The notes beneath the pieces are model-generated. The model had not been told where the DNA came from. It made no database searches and saw nothing but the letters and a program-made list of their open reading frames with translations. A program made the translations under genes and the position numbers. This document shows positions 46,473 to 58,471 of a stretch of DNA of 64,000 nt, one piece after another (position 1 is the first letter of the stretch; each line of letters opens with the position of its first letter). Location: the NCBI GenBank assembly GCA_023525975.1, contig CM042020.1:111461207-111525206 (forward strand), read 5' to 3'. This DNA is from Smallanthus sonchifolius. Lineage: Eukaryota > Streptophyta > Magnoliopsida > Asterales > Asteraceae.

Positions 46473-47139
46473 TGTCTTAGATCTAGCACTCGATGATAAT
46501 TGAAACAAGTAGACAAAGCACCCTACGATGGAATAGAAGGATTGTTTGCGTCTATTTATAACAATTTCCGGGTGGTGGGAAAATTACAGTAGTTAGTTAC
46601 CAACACACATTATCCGAATCTACTATTTCTACACTAGTTAGACACTGCCTGAAACTACCTCCTAAACTAGAATCAGATAACAAAAGGTCACATCTAAGAA
46701 AAGAATAATAAAGTTCGAATCTTTATTGGTGTTCAAGATAGAAATCTAACCAACCTAATAAAATGTCACTCATGAGGCTGCTATGGATATCTTGAGAATA
46801 TATGCTTGAAAGCCAGTTGGCAGAAGAAAAGGTGATTGAAATATGATAATATGTTAACTTCATTTCCCCATGACAAACAAGAAATTACCTCATATATTCT
46901 GATCTAGTGATCTATAGCGACAATTTGGGCGTATACACACCCACAAATAGGCATACACAGGAAAGCATCTTGATTCAGTAAAGCATTATGATGTGAATTT
47001 TGAGTAAGATGTACGTATAACTATATTGATATGGTGTGGAAATTTGTACCAATGACAAACTGAGGACCAAATAAAAGTTATTTTGAGGGTTGAAAGTTCT
47101 TTAATTTATGGTTTATACAAAAGTTTTAAACATTGATAT
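46473..47139. other. Upstream region of the thioesterase gene
   Basis: Promoter and 5' UTR of the minus-strand gene should lie at the left side. No confident TATA box or other feature was identified. Confidence 0.4.
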
Positions 47140-47207
47140 TATTAGATATAATATATAGGTTATCAATAGATAAAATATATTAGTTAGTATTTATTTATTA
47201 CGTAGAT

Positions 47208-47409
47208 GGTAAAAGTTATGCTAAAAAGACTCTATATCCTAAGAAGGCTAAGAAGCCATGAAAAATTGACATGTGTCAACTTTTGAGTAATAATACTTAT
47301 TATGAGAATTTATTATGGTTGATCCTCTCCATCAAACAAATCATCTAAAGGCTGAAAACTCTTCTTACCCTTCTTAAACTCTCTAGGCTTTTTAGCATAA
47401 CCCCACCCT
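47208..47409. mobile_element. Mutator-type MITE in the TRIM LTR
   Basis: 202 bases flanked by a perfect 9-bp duplication TACGTAGAT (47199-47207, 47410-47418). Inverted ends of about 24 bases share GTTATGCTAAAAAG. The empty site is visible in the right LTR (TTACATAGATAAG). No coding. Confidence 0.88.
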
Positions 47410-47452
47410 TACGTAGATAAGATTAATTGTAATTATCTTTATCATAATTAGG

Positions 47453-48127
47453 TAGGGCTGTAAACGAACTGAACGTTCAGCGAACAGTTCATGAACCGTT
47501 CGGCGGGAAGTTCGTTTACGTTCGTTCGTTTAATAAATAAACGAACATGAACAAGAAATTTCGTTCGATTAACTAAATGAACGAACATGAACATAGGTCT
47601 CGTTCGTTCAATTGTGTTCGTGAACGTTCGGTAAGCTGTTCGTGAACGTTCGTTCATTTACGTTCGTTTATGTTTGTTCATTTTCGTTTGTTTAAGATGT
47701 TCATTAAGATTTTTGTATATTTCTGTTTTATTTTATCTAAACATTTTATATTCTTTAATTTTTAATTTTTTTATTACCCTATAACAATTAAATAAGTACA
47801 CAAGGAAACCATATTCTCATTTATGCGTCATTTCTCTATCCACTATTACTCGATTAGGGCTTCTAAGTTCTCAATCCTAAATAATGTAAGTTTCTATCAA
47901 TCCTAAATCATGTAAGCATTAGGGTTGACATCAAAAGTCCTAAACAACGCTTCGTTCGGTAACGTTCGTGAACCGTTCATGAACACACCCATTTCCTTAA
48001 TGAACGAACATGAACATGAAATTTCGTTCGGTTAGTGTTCGTGAACCGTTCGTGAACAAGTTCAATGCTTAACGAACGAACACGAACAAGGCTTCGTTCG
48101 GTTCGGTTCGGTTCGTTTACAGCCCTA
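47453..48127. mobile_element. Non-autonomous hAT element (CGTTCGTT motifs)
   Basis: Inverted ends TAGGGCTGTAAACGAAC and GTTCGTTTACAGCCCTA, with a perfect 8-bp duplication TAATTAGG (47445-47452, 48128-48135). Subterminal arrays of GTTCGTGAACG/AACGAACA lie on both sides. 675 bases, no transposase. The uninterrupted site TCATAATTAGGAAT is in the right LTR of the TRIM. Confidence 0.94.
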
Positions 48128-48984
48128 TAATTAGGAATCATGACTAGATTAGGTTTTGTTTGTAAGTATCCTCATTGTATTCTTATAAATATTTGATCAA
48201 TAATACATAACACTTTACATGGTTTTCATTATTTTACATGGTATTAGAGCCTTAGGATTCTTGCCCATACCTCTTCTCTCCCTTCACATCTCTCTCCACC
48301 GCGTTTGCATCCAGATATTGGTTGGTCGTCGGCCTTCTACCCCCCTTGTCCCATTGTGTGATGACTTTATTTCTTTTCTTCTCCATCTCGTTCGCAATGT
48401 ACAAATATATTAATTAGGTTTTATTTATTTTCTCTTGCTGTCATGCACCGCAATCGTAGCGCATGTTGCTATAGCTCTGTCATCGTGCCTCTTGTCACTG
48501 CCGCTTTGGCTTTAGATCCGTTGCGGCCGTTTGCTGCCAAGAAACTACAAGTCGGGCATTGAGCCTGAGTTTTGAAAAACCAGAACAAATTACAAATCAG
48601 GCATCGACCTTGAGCTGTAAAAAACCAGACAAATTCAAATCAGGCACCAACCCTGAGTTTTAAAAACAATTGTTTTTTTCTTATATTTTTCAAGATTGTA
48701 TGTTCTTCTTATACCTTTATTGTTCTTTTCTCCTGTTTGAACGTCCAATCCCCCTCCCCCCTCTCAACTGTGGGGGATTATTAGATAAAATATAGTAGTT
48801 ATGATTAGATAAAATATATTAGTTAGGATTTGTTACATAGATAAGATTTATTGTAATTATCTTTATCATAATTAGGAATTATGATTAGATTAGGTTTTCT
48901 TTGTAAATATCCCCATTATACTCCTATAAATAGTTGATCAATAATACATAATACTTTATGAGGTTTTCATTGTTCTTTAGATAT

Positions 48985-49578
48985 TAACTACAAAATTGAA
49001 GGGATTAACGTAACTCAAGATCAAGTCGAGAGTGCTCTCGTAGAACCTTAATTAATTCGCATACAAGAGATAATTAAGACCTTTCACTAAACATTACAAG
49101 GGCGTAGTCCTGAAAGAGTACGTGATTTCGTAAGAAACCACTAACTGACCAAAGGAGACCATACTACAACGGTCGAAATCGCGGGTTTTATAGTTTCAAA
49201 TTCCCCTGTATATCTCTTTCAATCGTGTACGTATCACTCTCAAATTGAAATATTTCGATAGCAGTCTTGAAAGTTCAATCGGATAATTAAAAAGAAACAA
49301 GAACGAATATGTAATTTCTATTGTGAAAATTGTGTACAAGAAATTGACCAAAGACTTTTCTTTTATAGTTGGGAAACCATTATAACATTTTGTTAAAACG
49401 TCACAACTCTTCGTGAAAGAGTTAGGGGTTGTTTGGTAGTCTTTTAATGATTCCATTAAGAGGTTTACCTCTGAATCGGTCAGAGGTAAGAGTGTTTGTT
49501 TGGCTGAAAACCCACCTCTTAATGGTTCTGCAAACCTCTTAATGGTTCAGCTATAAAACCATGCTGAACCATCCAGAG
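48985..49578. other. Unassigned DNA
   Basis: Near 49431 GGGGTTGTTTGGTAG resembles one end of a PIF/Harbinger- or hAT-type MITE, but the partner end was not found. Nothing else was recognised. Confidence 0.35.
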
Positions 49579-49780
49579 TAGAGGTGAGCAAAAAACCGAA
49601 TTAACCGAACCGTAACCGAAATAACCGACTTAACTGAACCGAATTAACTAAACCGAACAATTAACCGATGGTTCGGTTAAGCAATAACCAATTAACCGAA
49701 AACTGCAGGTCGGTTTTGGTTATAGGGTATGCCATAACCGAAATAATCGAACCGAACCGAATGCCATCAATTTAAAATAA
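49579..49780. mobile_element. One end of a hAT-like element (AACCGAA motifs)
   Basis: Begins TAGAGGTGAGCAAAAAACCG, like hAT ends elsewhere in the window, followed by many TTAACCGAA motifs. No convincing partner end or target duplication was seen, so it is probably truncated. Confidence 0.45.
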
Positions 49781-49929
49781 ATATAAAATACCATTCATTC
49801 TTATGCTAGGATTCTAGATGCTCACCTTCTCAATTCACTTATTTATATACATATACAACCTTTTAAACATCATACACTGATTACTAATTAGTCTACACAA
49901 GTATTAATCGGGAACAGAAGCACCAAAGG

Positions 49930-51460
49930 GTATACAAACTGATCATATGACGTGTCGTCGGAATTGGTTGGTTAATGGCGACGACAATATGTCGTCGCTA
50001 AAGCCCTCGTCGGTAATAACCAACTTTCTTGTAGTAACTTCTGTCAAGAGGAAAACCACCAGCAAGAACTCCTTCAGCGATAACTCAGATCGCCCAAGTT
50101 GTTAATGACCTACTAAAGGCGTTTTGTTATGGATCTTACATGCTACTCATGGACCAAGCTGTTGTTGGCCTCAGTTAACTTAGATCTTTCCATGCAATTT
50201 TTTATCGACCCTTGCTAAGGTTGCACCTGTATAGGGCTTTGTTCCCTTTGAACCACCAAAGGTATCAGAAATGAGAATAGTCTTCTACAAGTGTATACTC
50301 CACATCTCTTAACTTATAACAATGTTTCTTCTCATTTTTCTTTGATTTAAGTAAATCCAACTAAGCTAAAATGGTCTTGATAACACTAAAATCAACGACA
50401 AAAATGTGTTGCATGGGTCGAAATCCGTCACTAATACTGCGAGATGATGAATTGCGACATAACAAATTTGTCGCTATTGACTATTGTGACAATCTCGAAT
50501 TTTGTCGCTAATACTGCGACAAACATTCATCACAAATTAAAATAGTGACGGCTATATTTTACAACAGAGTTGCGACGGCTAATTTGAAGCTAAATCAATG
50601 TTTTAAAAACCGGTTTTTAAACTGTACCGGATTAGGCTCAGAAATGGTTCAACGGTTGTACCGGGTTGTATCGGACGGTTCAAACAGGTTGACTAGTTAA
50701 CCTTATAATTCCATAAAAATACAACTTCAACTCAAAAGTAATCTAAAACTACATGATTCCATAATAAAAAATAAATCAAAAGTTAATCCATAATTAAAAA
50801 AATAATAAAAAAACACTCAGTTTTTCAACAAAGTTTTTTTTAAAATAAAAGTGCACAATTGTTTTATGACATTGCAGTGTTGAATGTATCAAGTTCACGA
50901 TCGCTTAAAAGATGAAATTCACTATCATCGTCATTCTCATCAACAAGGGCGTAACTACTTTCGTTTCCTACAATATTAAATAAGAAGTTTTATCGTTTAG
51001 AAGTTTTTAACAGCAAGCAGAAGGATGATGGTTAAACATAGTTTTTACATGGGCCGTTATTTTTTAAAGATGAACATATCAATTAATTTTTTTTTTCTAA
51101 ACAGTGTCGTATGTAAGGAAATTGCTCAACAAGCCTTCTATTTGTGACTTTGTGTATCCCGATAAACAATTTTATTTTTTTAACGTTTAAACATAAAATT
51201 TTACTTGTAAATAAAACCGGTACAACGGTATAACCCGGTAAATACCGGTAATACCGGCGGTTCAACTAACATATCGTTCTTCAAATTTACCGGGCTCAAA
51301 CTTATCGGGTTAGTGGCCGAGACCCGGTTCAACCGGTATTACCGGCCGGTTTGAACCGGTTTTTAAAACATTGAGCTAAATTCATAAAAGAACAAATAAA
51401 ATTATTTGATACATCCATAAAAGCGCCAAATTTGTCACTAATATTGCCGCAGATTCAAAA
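49930..51460. mobile_element. CACTA element remnants, interrupted
   Basis: At about 50025-50037 the minus strand reads ACTACAAGAAAGTTGG, close to the CACTACAAGAAA end of CACTA transposons, with GTCGTCG-type subterminal repeats behind it. From 50390 to 50590 and again at 51425-51460, GTCGCTAATACTGCGAC-like repeats recur, now split by a hAT element. No transposase was recognised. Confidence 0.45.
50596..51373. mobile_element. Non-autonomous hAT element (ACCGGT motifs)
   Basis: Inverted ends CAATGTTTTAAAAACCGG and CCGGTTTTTAAAACATTG, with a perfect 8-bp duplication AGCTAAAT (50588-50595, 51374-51381). Subterminal arrays of ACCGGTA/GGTTCAACCGG. 778 bases, no transposase. Confidence 0.93.
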
Positions 51461-52077
51461 TTAAATTAAATTATCATTTTCTATATCATCCGGTAAATAA
51501 TTTTAAAATAAATATTTCATTTTCGAAAACTCTGTAAATAGTAGAAACAAAAAAATCAAATAAAATTAATTATATGATCCTTTTTTATACCATCAATTAA
51601 TAAATAAAAACTAAAAGAGAAATTAGTGATTGAAGTATATATATACAACTGATGATTTACGATGGTTTTTCGCTTTGCAACTTGCAAGTATAGTCGTGTT
51701 TGCAAAATGCCATGTACATATACATACAATACATTCTTGTGTACGTACATGTGCATGCATGCATACTTACATACATACATCCATATTACTTTAGAAGGGA
51801 CATAAATTGTATCTTGAAAGGGAATTCTAATAAATCATGTAAGAAAGTAATCGTAATTCTTTTAGTTTCATGATTGGACATGGATAATAGGTTGCTACAA
51901 ATTAAGTATTAGATTTGTGATTATCTATATATCATTTTTCTAAGAATCAACCTATCAGTTGCACATCATGTCCAAATAAGTCTAGATACACAAAGATGGT
52001 GGGGGTCGATGCTTCAGATATAATTTATAGGAAAAACGAATATAAGTTGTTTATACCTCTTATATAATATAAGCATA
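51461..52077. other. AT-rich DNA, nothing recognised
   Basis: Contains short ACATACAT simple repeats near 51700-51780 only. Confidence 0.5.
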
Positions 52078-52505
52078 CTAGTTTAGATCTCGTGTATACA
52101 CACGGAGTGAAAAATATTAATATATAAAACTTTTAAATCTTTATATATATACTTTACAGATGTAAAAATGTATCATATACTGAGGATAAAAAACAAAACT
52201 CAAAATATATAAAAACTAATATATAATTGAGTTTCGAAAATACATTAAGTACTATTTAATGTAATTTGATTTTTATTTATTAATTGATTGGAAATAAAAG
52301 TTACATAATTAGATTTCAAATTTCATAAGAGATAACTTAAAATAAATGTATTTTATTAGTATAATTAACATTTTCTTTAAATATATATCATTATTAAAAT
52401 ATGAAGGTGCATTTAATAAGAAAGAGAGGCGGGAAAAAAATGATGAGAATGAATGTGGAAACGACACGTGGCATGAAAAAACATTTATTTATTATATAGT
52501 ATAGA
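52078..52505 (-). mobile_element. Non-autonomous Helitron, copy 3
   Basis: On the minus strand it runs from TCTATACTATATAATAAATA to a hairpin around TCCGTGTGTATACACGAG and CTAG. Collinear with copy 2 (428 versus 425 bases) and with copy 1 minus its insertion. No coding. Confidence 0.85.
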
Positions 52506-52834
52506 TTCCTAATTTAAATGAAACGTTTCTTGTTGATGTGTGTAGCGTCTGCGTTTGCATGCTTTAATGTGTTGGTGCATGTGCTTACGTGTGTCATGTG
52601 TGTGTCATAAAACAGGTGTACGTACGTTATATATATGCTTCTTTCAACAAAGTGTTGTGTTTTTTTCCTGTCCCTTACGAATCTTGGGAATGTTTTTTAA
52701 TTAGGTTTTCTTTTTGTTAGAATAAAGAATCTTTGGAAGCAAAGTTATTTGGATTATGAATATATGCCTTTGTCCACAACAATTATATGTATATAATTGA
52801 TGTATGATATTTCTATTTTACTTGTATAAATATG

Positions 52835-52993
52835 CATAGTACGTAGGGTCCGGGAAGGAGTCGGTTCGCTTCGCCATCTGATGTATGCAACCACCCTACA
52901 CTTTGTGCGGAAGGTTGTTTCCACGGCACGAACCTGTGACTTCAAGGTCACAAAACAGCAATCTTACTAGTTGTTCTAAGGCCGTCCTCATCA
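52835..52993 (-). mobile_element. Au-type SINE (minus strand)
   Basis: Minus-strand landmarks in order: TTAGAACAACTAGTAAG (A-box region), TGTGACCTTGAAGTCACAGG, TTCGTGCCGTGGAAACA (B-box region), TGTAGGGTGGTTGCATACAT and CCTTCCCGGACCCTACG. This series matches the plant Au SINE family as I know it. The 3' end fades into AT-rich DNA. Confidence 0.8.
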
Positions 52994-53676
52994 TATGATA
53001 TAAACCTATAATTAATATGGAATTGATTCTAACTTCAAAATTTGTCTTTTTCTTTATGATAAAATAAATTAAATCAAACATAATAAAGTTGTTGCAACAA
53101 AGGATAAATATAAAATTAGTTGACTTTAATCGTTCTAGTAAATTCGTTATGAAATAAAGAAAAGTAGTAATAATCATCTAAAGACGTACAAGGACATAAC
53201 TACGTTAAATACTACATGGATTTTAGTATATGTTATAACAAAATAGATTTTTTTTAACCTTAATAGGTAGCGTAGTTGTATGAATCCTTCTAGCAGGAAG
53301 AAGCTATGCTTTATGTGACATAATTGGGTATTAGTAAATAAAAAAATGATATTTTTTTTTCTTAAACAATAGTGGATTCTTTTGTTAATTCATTTAAAAA
53401 TATTGAAAAACCAGATTAAAAGATAAAAAGGAATTTTGTGAAGATAACACTTTTCTATTGGCATCTTCAATTTTATTTTTCTCAAAAAGAAATTTAGGGT
53501 CATAAAAACTTACAATAAAAATGTTACATACATTTATTTTAATTAATTTAAAATCAAAGAAATATATTTCTTATAAAACCTAATATCAAATATAATCTCC
53601 TAGTTAGCACGATATTAGTAGGTCCTGTGTGTTTTTCAATTACCAAAAAAAATGTCATGTAACAAAAGTTAACACA
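52994..53676. other. AT-rich DNA, nothing recognised
   Basis: No coding, terminal repeats or RNA genes were seen. Confidence 0.5.
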
Positions 53677-53685
53677 TATATATTA

Positions 53686-53992
53686 GGGGAAAGGTTCAAA
53701 TGTTAACCAACTTTTTATTTGATAACCATGATAACCACTATCAAACAATCACATAATTTATAAATTATTTTTTCTTTTAATTGTTAAAAAAGTATTTAAG
53801 TATCTTGAACATAAATACGGAAATGATGAGTCTTACATATACGTACCAAATAATGTTACATATACGTGACACATAGTGTTTACGTATATGTAATACTAAC
53901 AAAATGATAATTGTTACGTATATGTAACACTATGTTTGAGAGTAGTTTTTATGGTTATCACATAAATATTGGTCATCATTTGAACCTCACCC
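53686..53992. mobile_element. Mutator-type MITE
   Basis: 307 bases with a 9-bp duplication TATATATTA (53677-53685, 53993-54001) and inverted ends GGGGAAAGGTTCAAATG and CATTTGAACCTCACCC. The duplication is low-complexity, so confidence rests mainly on the ends. No coding. Confidence 0.72.
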
Positions 53993-54001
53993 TATATATT
54001 A

Positions 54002-55430
54002 GTATATTATAAATATAAATTATAATATGTTAAGATACCTAATACTTGGAATAATCTAACACCATCTCCAACCTCTTTGCCCCACGTTCACTATCCTCCA
54101 TACATTCGATCCTTATAAACATTTCATCACTTAATATATGAACAATAAAATAAGACTCGAATATTACGAATTATTTTAATATCGGATATTCAATACTTTG
54201 ATTGTATTTGTTGATTTTTCGGATAGTTAATGATTCATTTTAAATTGATTTATAAAGAAACTAATGTAAATAGTATAATATATTAAGAAAAAATAAGAAC
54301 CAAGTGTTGCCGGGATATTTCGCGAGGGACTCTGATACTGACTGAAGAAATAAAAGAACAAAGCTATGACTCTGATATAAAACTATGGCTCTGATACCAT
54401 AAAAACACTAAGAAAAGGAAGTTGTGCCATGGTGTATGTGTGAAATGAATCCAATATCATAGCGAACTTCTAATTAAGCAAATAAAAATGAAATCAAGAA
54501 CAATCAAGATCAAATACATGAAGAAACTCAAGATCAAATACATGAAGACACGCAGATTAAGAAAATAATACTTGATGATGAAATTAGTTGTCTGAAATTA
54601 GTCGATTCCAAATCCTAACTCTGAATCCAAGGGGTGGTGACGACGTCGAGGGCGGTCGGGAGGTGGTGGTGATGGTGATAGATTCCAATTTCTTTACGAT
54701 TGTTTTGTCACTCAAATGGGATCAGGAATTCAAATTCTTTTAATACATTCCAGTTTCTTTAAATTCCAAATCCTTTGGACAAATTACAATTCCTTAAAAT
54801 TCCAATTCCTTTGACGAATTATAATTCCTTCAAAAACATTCCACGAACCAAACGCACCATTAGTGTGAATGTTGTAGTGTTCATGGAACAGTTTTGGATA
54901 ATATATATTGTTTTAAATCTTAATAAAATTTTTCTTTATATTTAGTTTTAGGCTATAACTTTTAAATACGGGTTGTCGAGTCTGAGCGTTACAGATTTTA
55001 ACACCCCGAGACAGCACAAGAGTTACTTCCACTTGCATCAGCCACAAAGCGCGGCTTTAAAAATTAAAACTCCCTGGTTATTTACATTTTTAGGCAGAAA
55101 ACACAATTCTAAAAAAAACTTCATGAAACCAAGCTCCAATATGTTGTCCCACTTTCTCTGTCACATATTTGTCCCATGATTGTACTATACAACATAGTAC
55201 AATATTATGTTATACGACAATTTAACCACGTATAGGCGGATCTTGTGAATAGAATTGATATAAAAATTTCCAGTAAAACTACAACAATGAACTTTTTTTA
55301 ACAGAACACATGAAGTACAATGTACCATTATTAACTTCGAATTCGTCTAAAATCGATATCAAGACCTCAAGAACAAAGATCAGTTTACATGAACGAAAGT
55401 AAAGTTAAACTTAACTCTTGAGAAAACCGA
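54002..55430. other. AT-rich intergenic DNA with a MITE-like end
   Basis: From about 54700 to 54862 the minus strand begins GGTGCGTTTGGTTCGTGG and continues with GGAATT(G/A) repeats, like one end of a PIF/Harbinger- or hAT-type MITE. The partner end was not found. The rest is unassigned. Confidence 0.4.
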
Positions 55431-55450
55431 AACCAAAAGATGACAGAAAC

Positions 55451-55759
55451 TTATTTTGATTTCTTTCCCTGTTTTTTCTTAATAACCTCATCGACATACA
55501 TGATACCTTTGCCTTTGTATACCTCCGGGGGCTTGCAGCCACGAACTGCAGCAGCAAACTGGTGCACCCGTTGCTTATCTATTCCTGTGCAACAAATAAC
55601 ATTGGGTTTGAAACAAAATACTCTGACAGCAGGAGGAACGGTTAATTCCACCTCATGACTGTATCCCAGCTTTAAAAACAATAAACGCCCTTCTGATTCG
55701 GCCCTGGCTTTGAAACCGACACCAACAATCTTGAGAAACCGGAAGAATTGAGCTTCCAT
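55451..55759 (-). CDS. Mitochondrial large-subunit ribosomal protein uL6
   Basis: A complete 102-residue frame. It matches the short plant mitochondrial L6 family in length and sequence: MEAQFFRFLKIVGVG, LKLGYSHEVELTVPP, CCTGIDKQRVHQFAA and the lysine-rich end YVDEVIKKKQGKKSK. The protein sits in the large subunit of the mitochondrial ribosome. The family was shortened relative to bacterial L6, so the small size is normal. The start is set by the conserved MEA; a splice acceptor (TAGCTAAG) lies just upstream and a likely donor (TTTAAG/GTATCT) near 56652, suggesting a 5' UTR exon at about 56653-56750 and an intron of about 0.9 kb. Intact. Confidence 0.93.
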   Translation of the reverse strand: MEAQFFRFLKIVGVGFKARAESEGRLLFLKLGYSHEVELTVPPAVRVFCFKPNVICCTGIDKQRVHQFAAAVRGCKPPEVYKGKGIMYVDEVIKKKQGKKSK

Positions 55760-55886
55760 ACTTAGCTAAACCAGAATTATATCAGTTATTCAGTTTAAAC
55801 CAGGAAAGAAAAACATAATTACAAGAATATTACAAAGGTTGGAAGAAAAATTATAAATCGGTGACAAGAAGATGGAGTGTAACTAG

Positions 55887-56272
55887 GGGTGGCAATCGTG
55901 TTAGGTTTCAGTTGGCGGTTTGAATTGATGAACCCAAACATGACCCACATATTTATTTGTGTCAAGTGCATCAACCGTAGCCCGGATACACCTAAAAATC
56001 ATGTAACCCATTCATCTAAATGAGTCAAACGTGTTGACAGGTTGGAACGGGTTGTAATAAATGGGTTAAACGAGTTGGCCGGTATGACCTTATAAAATAC
56101 TTTTTATTTGTTTTTCTAGTATTAAACAAGTTAACGGGTCGACCTGTTTAATTAAATGGGTTAAACAGGTCAACCCAAACAACACTTGTTTATTAAACAG
56201 ATTAGAAATGATAATCTACAACCTAACAATCTAAAACCTAACAATCTTTGTATCGTGTCAGGAATTGTGATC
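55887..56272. mobile_element. Possible decayed hAT element in the uL6 5' intron
   Basis: Ends TAGGGGTGGCAAT and ATTGTGATCCCTG are imperfect inverted repeats, with GGGTTAAACGGGTT/GTCAACCC-type motifs inside. Flanks AGTGTAAC and GGTTGTAC match poorly (5 of 8). Confidence 0.4.
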
Positions 56273-56759
56273 CCTGGTTGTACTGATTTAGCGCGCGTAA
56301 TTTTGCCAAACACTCAAACAACTAGTTATCAAATTATCACAATTTCAAACACCTGAACCACATCCAAACACTATCTCCTGCATTCTGATTTCACATCTCA
56401 TAATCACATTTAAAATGAAACCCTAATTACTCCCTATGTTTGGTATGTCAATTTCTAGAAATCAGATGATTGCTCTAATAGTTTAACATCCTCAAAGATC
56501 TGTCTTTGTAACTTCCAATTCTTCGATTTGAATATTTAGGTTAAACCAAAGTTTTCCCAATTAGAACCCTAAATAACGAATTGAAACGAATTCAACAACA
56601 GTAAACGAAGGAGGCAGCTGAAATGTATATATATGGAAAGAGGACAGATACCTTAAAGTGGCCGGAAAATTTTAGCACCGTCGGGCCGTCGATGCAGTTG
56701 CTTGAAGAAATCACTGTGGGTTCCGAACGAAAGAAACCCTTTAATCGTCTTTTACAAAA

Positions 56760-57734
56760 ATGCATATTTGCCCCTTGTAGTTTTGCAATTTACTATGGGT
56801 CGTTAAATGATGTTATTTTATAACTCGTGTTATATGGTACAAGTTTTTTTATAGGTTTTTATTTTTTAAATTCAAGAATAAGTTTAGTTAAGCAATTGGA
56901 TTCTTTAAAACAACAAATTTTTTAATTATGTTCACTCATAATGTATCTATAGACTATTTATGTTTTAAAATTTTCATTATGGCCGCTCAATTGAAAAAGG
57001 AAAAATGATTATCTTAGTATATATTTAATGTAATTATGTCAATTTGGTCAAATCTAGATAGAAATTTATAAAGTGGTGAATATGACTATACGTCTATACT
57101 TAGCGTGTTATTATGTCACTGCACGAGTCGGTACACACATCCTAGTTTCCATCTTTTAAAGCTAGGACTACTGGAGTATCTAATCTTATTCAACCCCCTA
57201 ACTTTCGTCGGTAAGTGTCCTCACAGCATAGTGTTTTCATCATTGGTGTTCTTTCTAATCTCTACACATTTCATCTCTCTACCATAAATTCCCTCTACCC
57301 CTACCGTACTCTAGTTTGGTAACAAACAGAAATAATATAAAGTTTTAGATACTTTTATCATTTAACAAACAGAACTTTACAAATGTACCATCTATTTGAC
57401 TAATAAGACAATAAATATGTATTTATAATTAGTATTTTATATTTAATTTATTATTTGTATTAATTTTAAACCTTCACTTCAATTAGTATTTTTTTTTCAT
57501 AAAAAACAAACTTGAGATAACAAATGCAACACCTGACCCTAAAATATGGATCATTCAAGGCACATTAGCAAGACGTACTCCTCGTGCTCAAACCGAGGTT
57601 TAAAACCAAACTTCTCCTCAAGAGGATAGACAGAGCGATTCAAGTGAGATACACTGTAGATTCAACTTTCGATTCACCGGTGGAATAATTTGTTAAAGTC
57701 ACAAGTGTACAATTTTTTGTACATAAATTTGACC
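56760..57734. other. AT-rich intergenic DNA, nothing recognised
   Basis: No coding or terminal repeats were seen. The promoter of the minus-strand uL6 gene would be at the left edge. Confidence 0.5.
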
Positions 57735-57742
57735 AAAATTAG

Positions 57743-58471
57743 TAGGGGTGTTCTTCGGGTTTCGGGTTATTCGGGTTTTTTTATAAAAATCCTACCCGTT
57801 TATTGAGCCAAATAAGATTCGGGTTAATCAGTTTCGGGTTATTCGGTTTCGGGTTTATTCGGGTTTCTAAGTACAAGTTGCAAAGCATACTTTACAATTA
57901 AACTTAACATAATATTTATTAAATAATAAGCACAAAATATCAAATAAAAACACTACCGTATAAAACCAAACCGTATCAATCAGTCGTATTTTAACAAAAT
58001 ATCAAATAAAAACACTACCGATCTTTCATTCAAACTCATGCACTAAACACATATTTTAACTAAAAAACACCAAATAAAATAAGTATAAAACCAAACCGTA
58101 TCAATCAGTCGTATAAATTAAAAAAAAACGTCAATTCGTATCGACCAACACAATGTTCACTCTTCAAATTGTCACCTTCATGTCCGCTCGTCCGTTTCCA
58201 ATCATATATTAAAAAAATCAAATAAAATAAGCATAAAAAATAGTTACATGTATATTGAGCTAAGATTACAAATAAATATTAATAATAAAAATACCTTTTT
58301 ATTATTATTCGGGTTAACCCGATTAACATTTTTTTACCCAATTACCGAACCGAATACTACCTTCAGGTTCGGGTTCCATCTTAAACGGGTTCGGGTTGTT
58401 CGGGTTCCACCTTAATCGGATTCAGGTTAATTCGGGTCAGGTTCGGGTTTCGGGTAAAAACGACACCCCTA
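57743..58471. mobile_element. Non-autonomous hAT element (CGGGTTTCGGG motifs)
   Basis: Inverted ends TAGGGGTGTT and GACACCCCTA, with a perfect 8-bp duplication AAAATTAG (57735-57742, 58472-58479). Subterminal arrays of TTCGGGTT on both sides. 729 bases, no transposase. An internal block ACAAAATATCAAATAAAAAC is directly repeated. It ends 172 bases before the DNMT2 start codon, inside the likely promoter. Confidence 0.93.

Larger units (their letters stand above)
47140..48979 (+). mobile_element. TRIM retrotransposon with nested DNA transposons
   Basis: Perfect 5-bp target duplication GATAT (47135-47139, 48980-48984). The left LTR is 47140-48238 and the right LTR 48779-48979 (201 bases). Without its two insertions the left LTR is about 205 bases. 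The primer site TGGTATTAGAGCC (48239-48251) and the polypurine GTGGGGGA before the right LTR match Copia-type elements. The internal part is about 540 bases with no coding, so this is a terminal-repeat retrotransposon in miniature. Imperfect repeats of about 50 bases around AATCAGGCA(T/C)C lie at about 48545-48665. Confidence 0.87.

Noticed and set aside
49431..49578. Complete MITE starting GGGGTTGTTTGGTAG
   Set aside because: Only one end is visible; no inverted partner or duplication was found.
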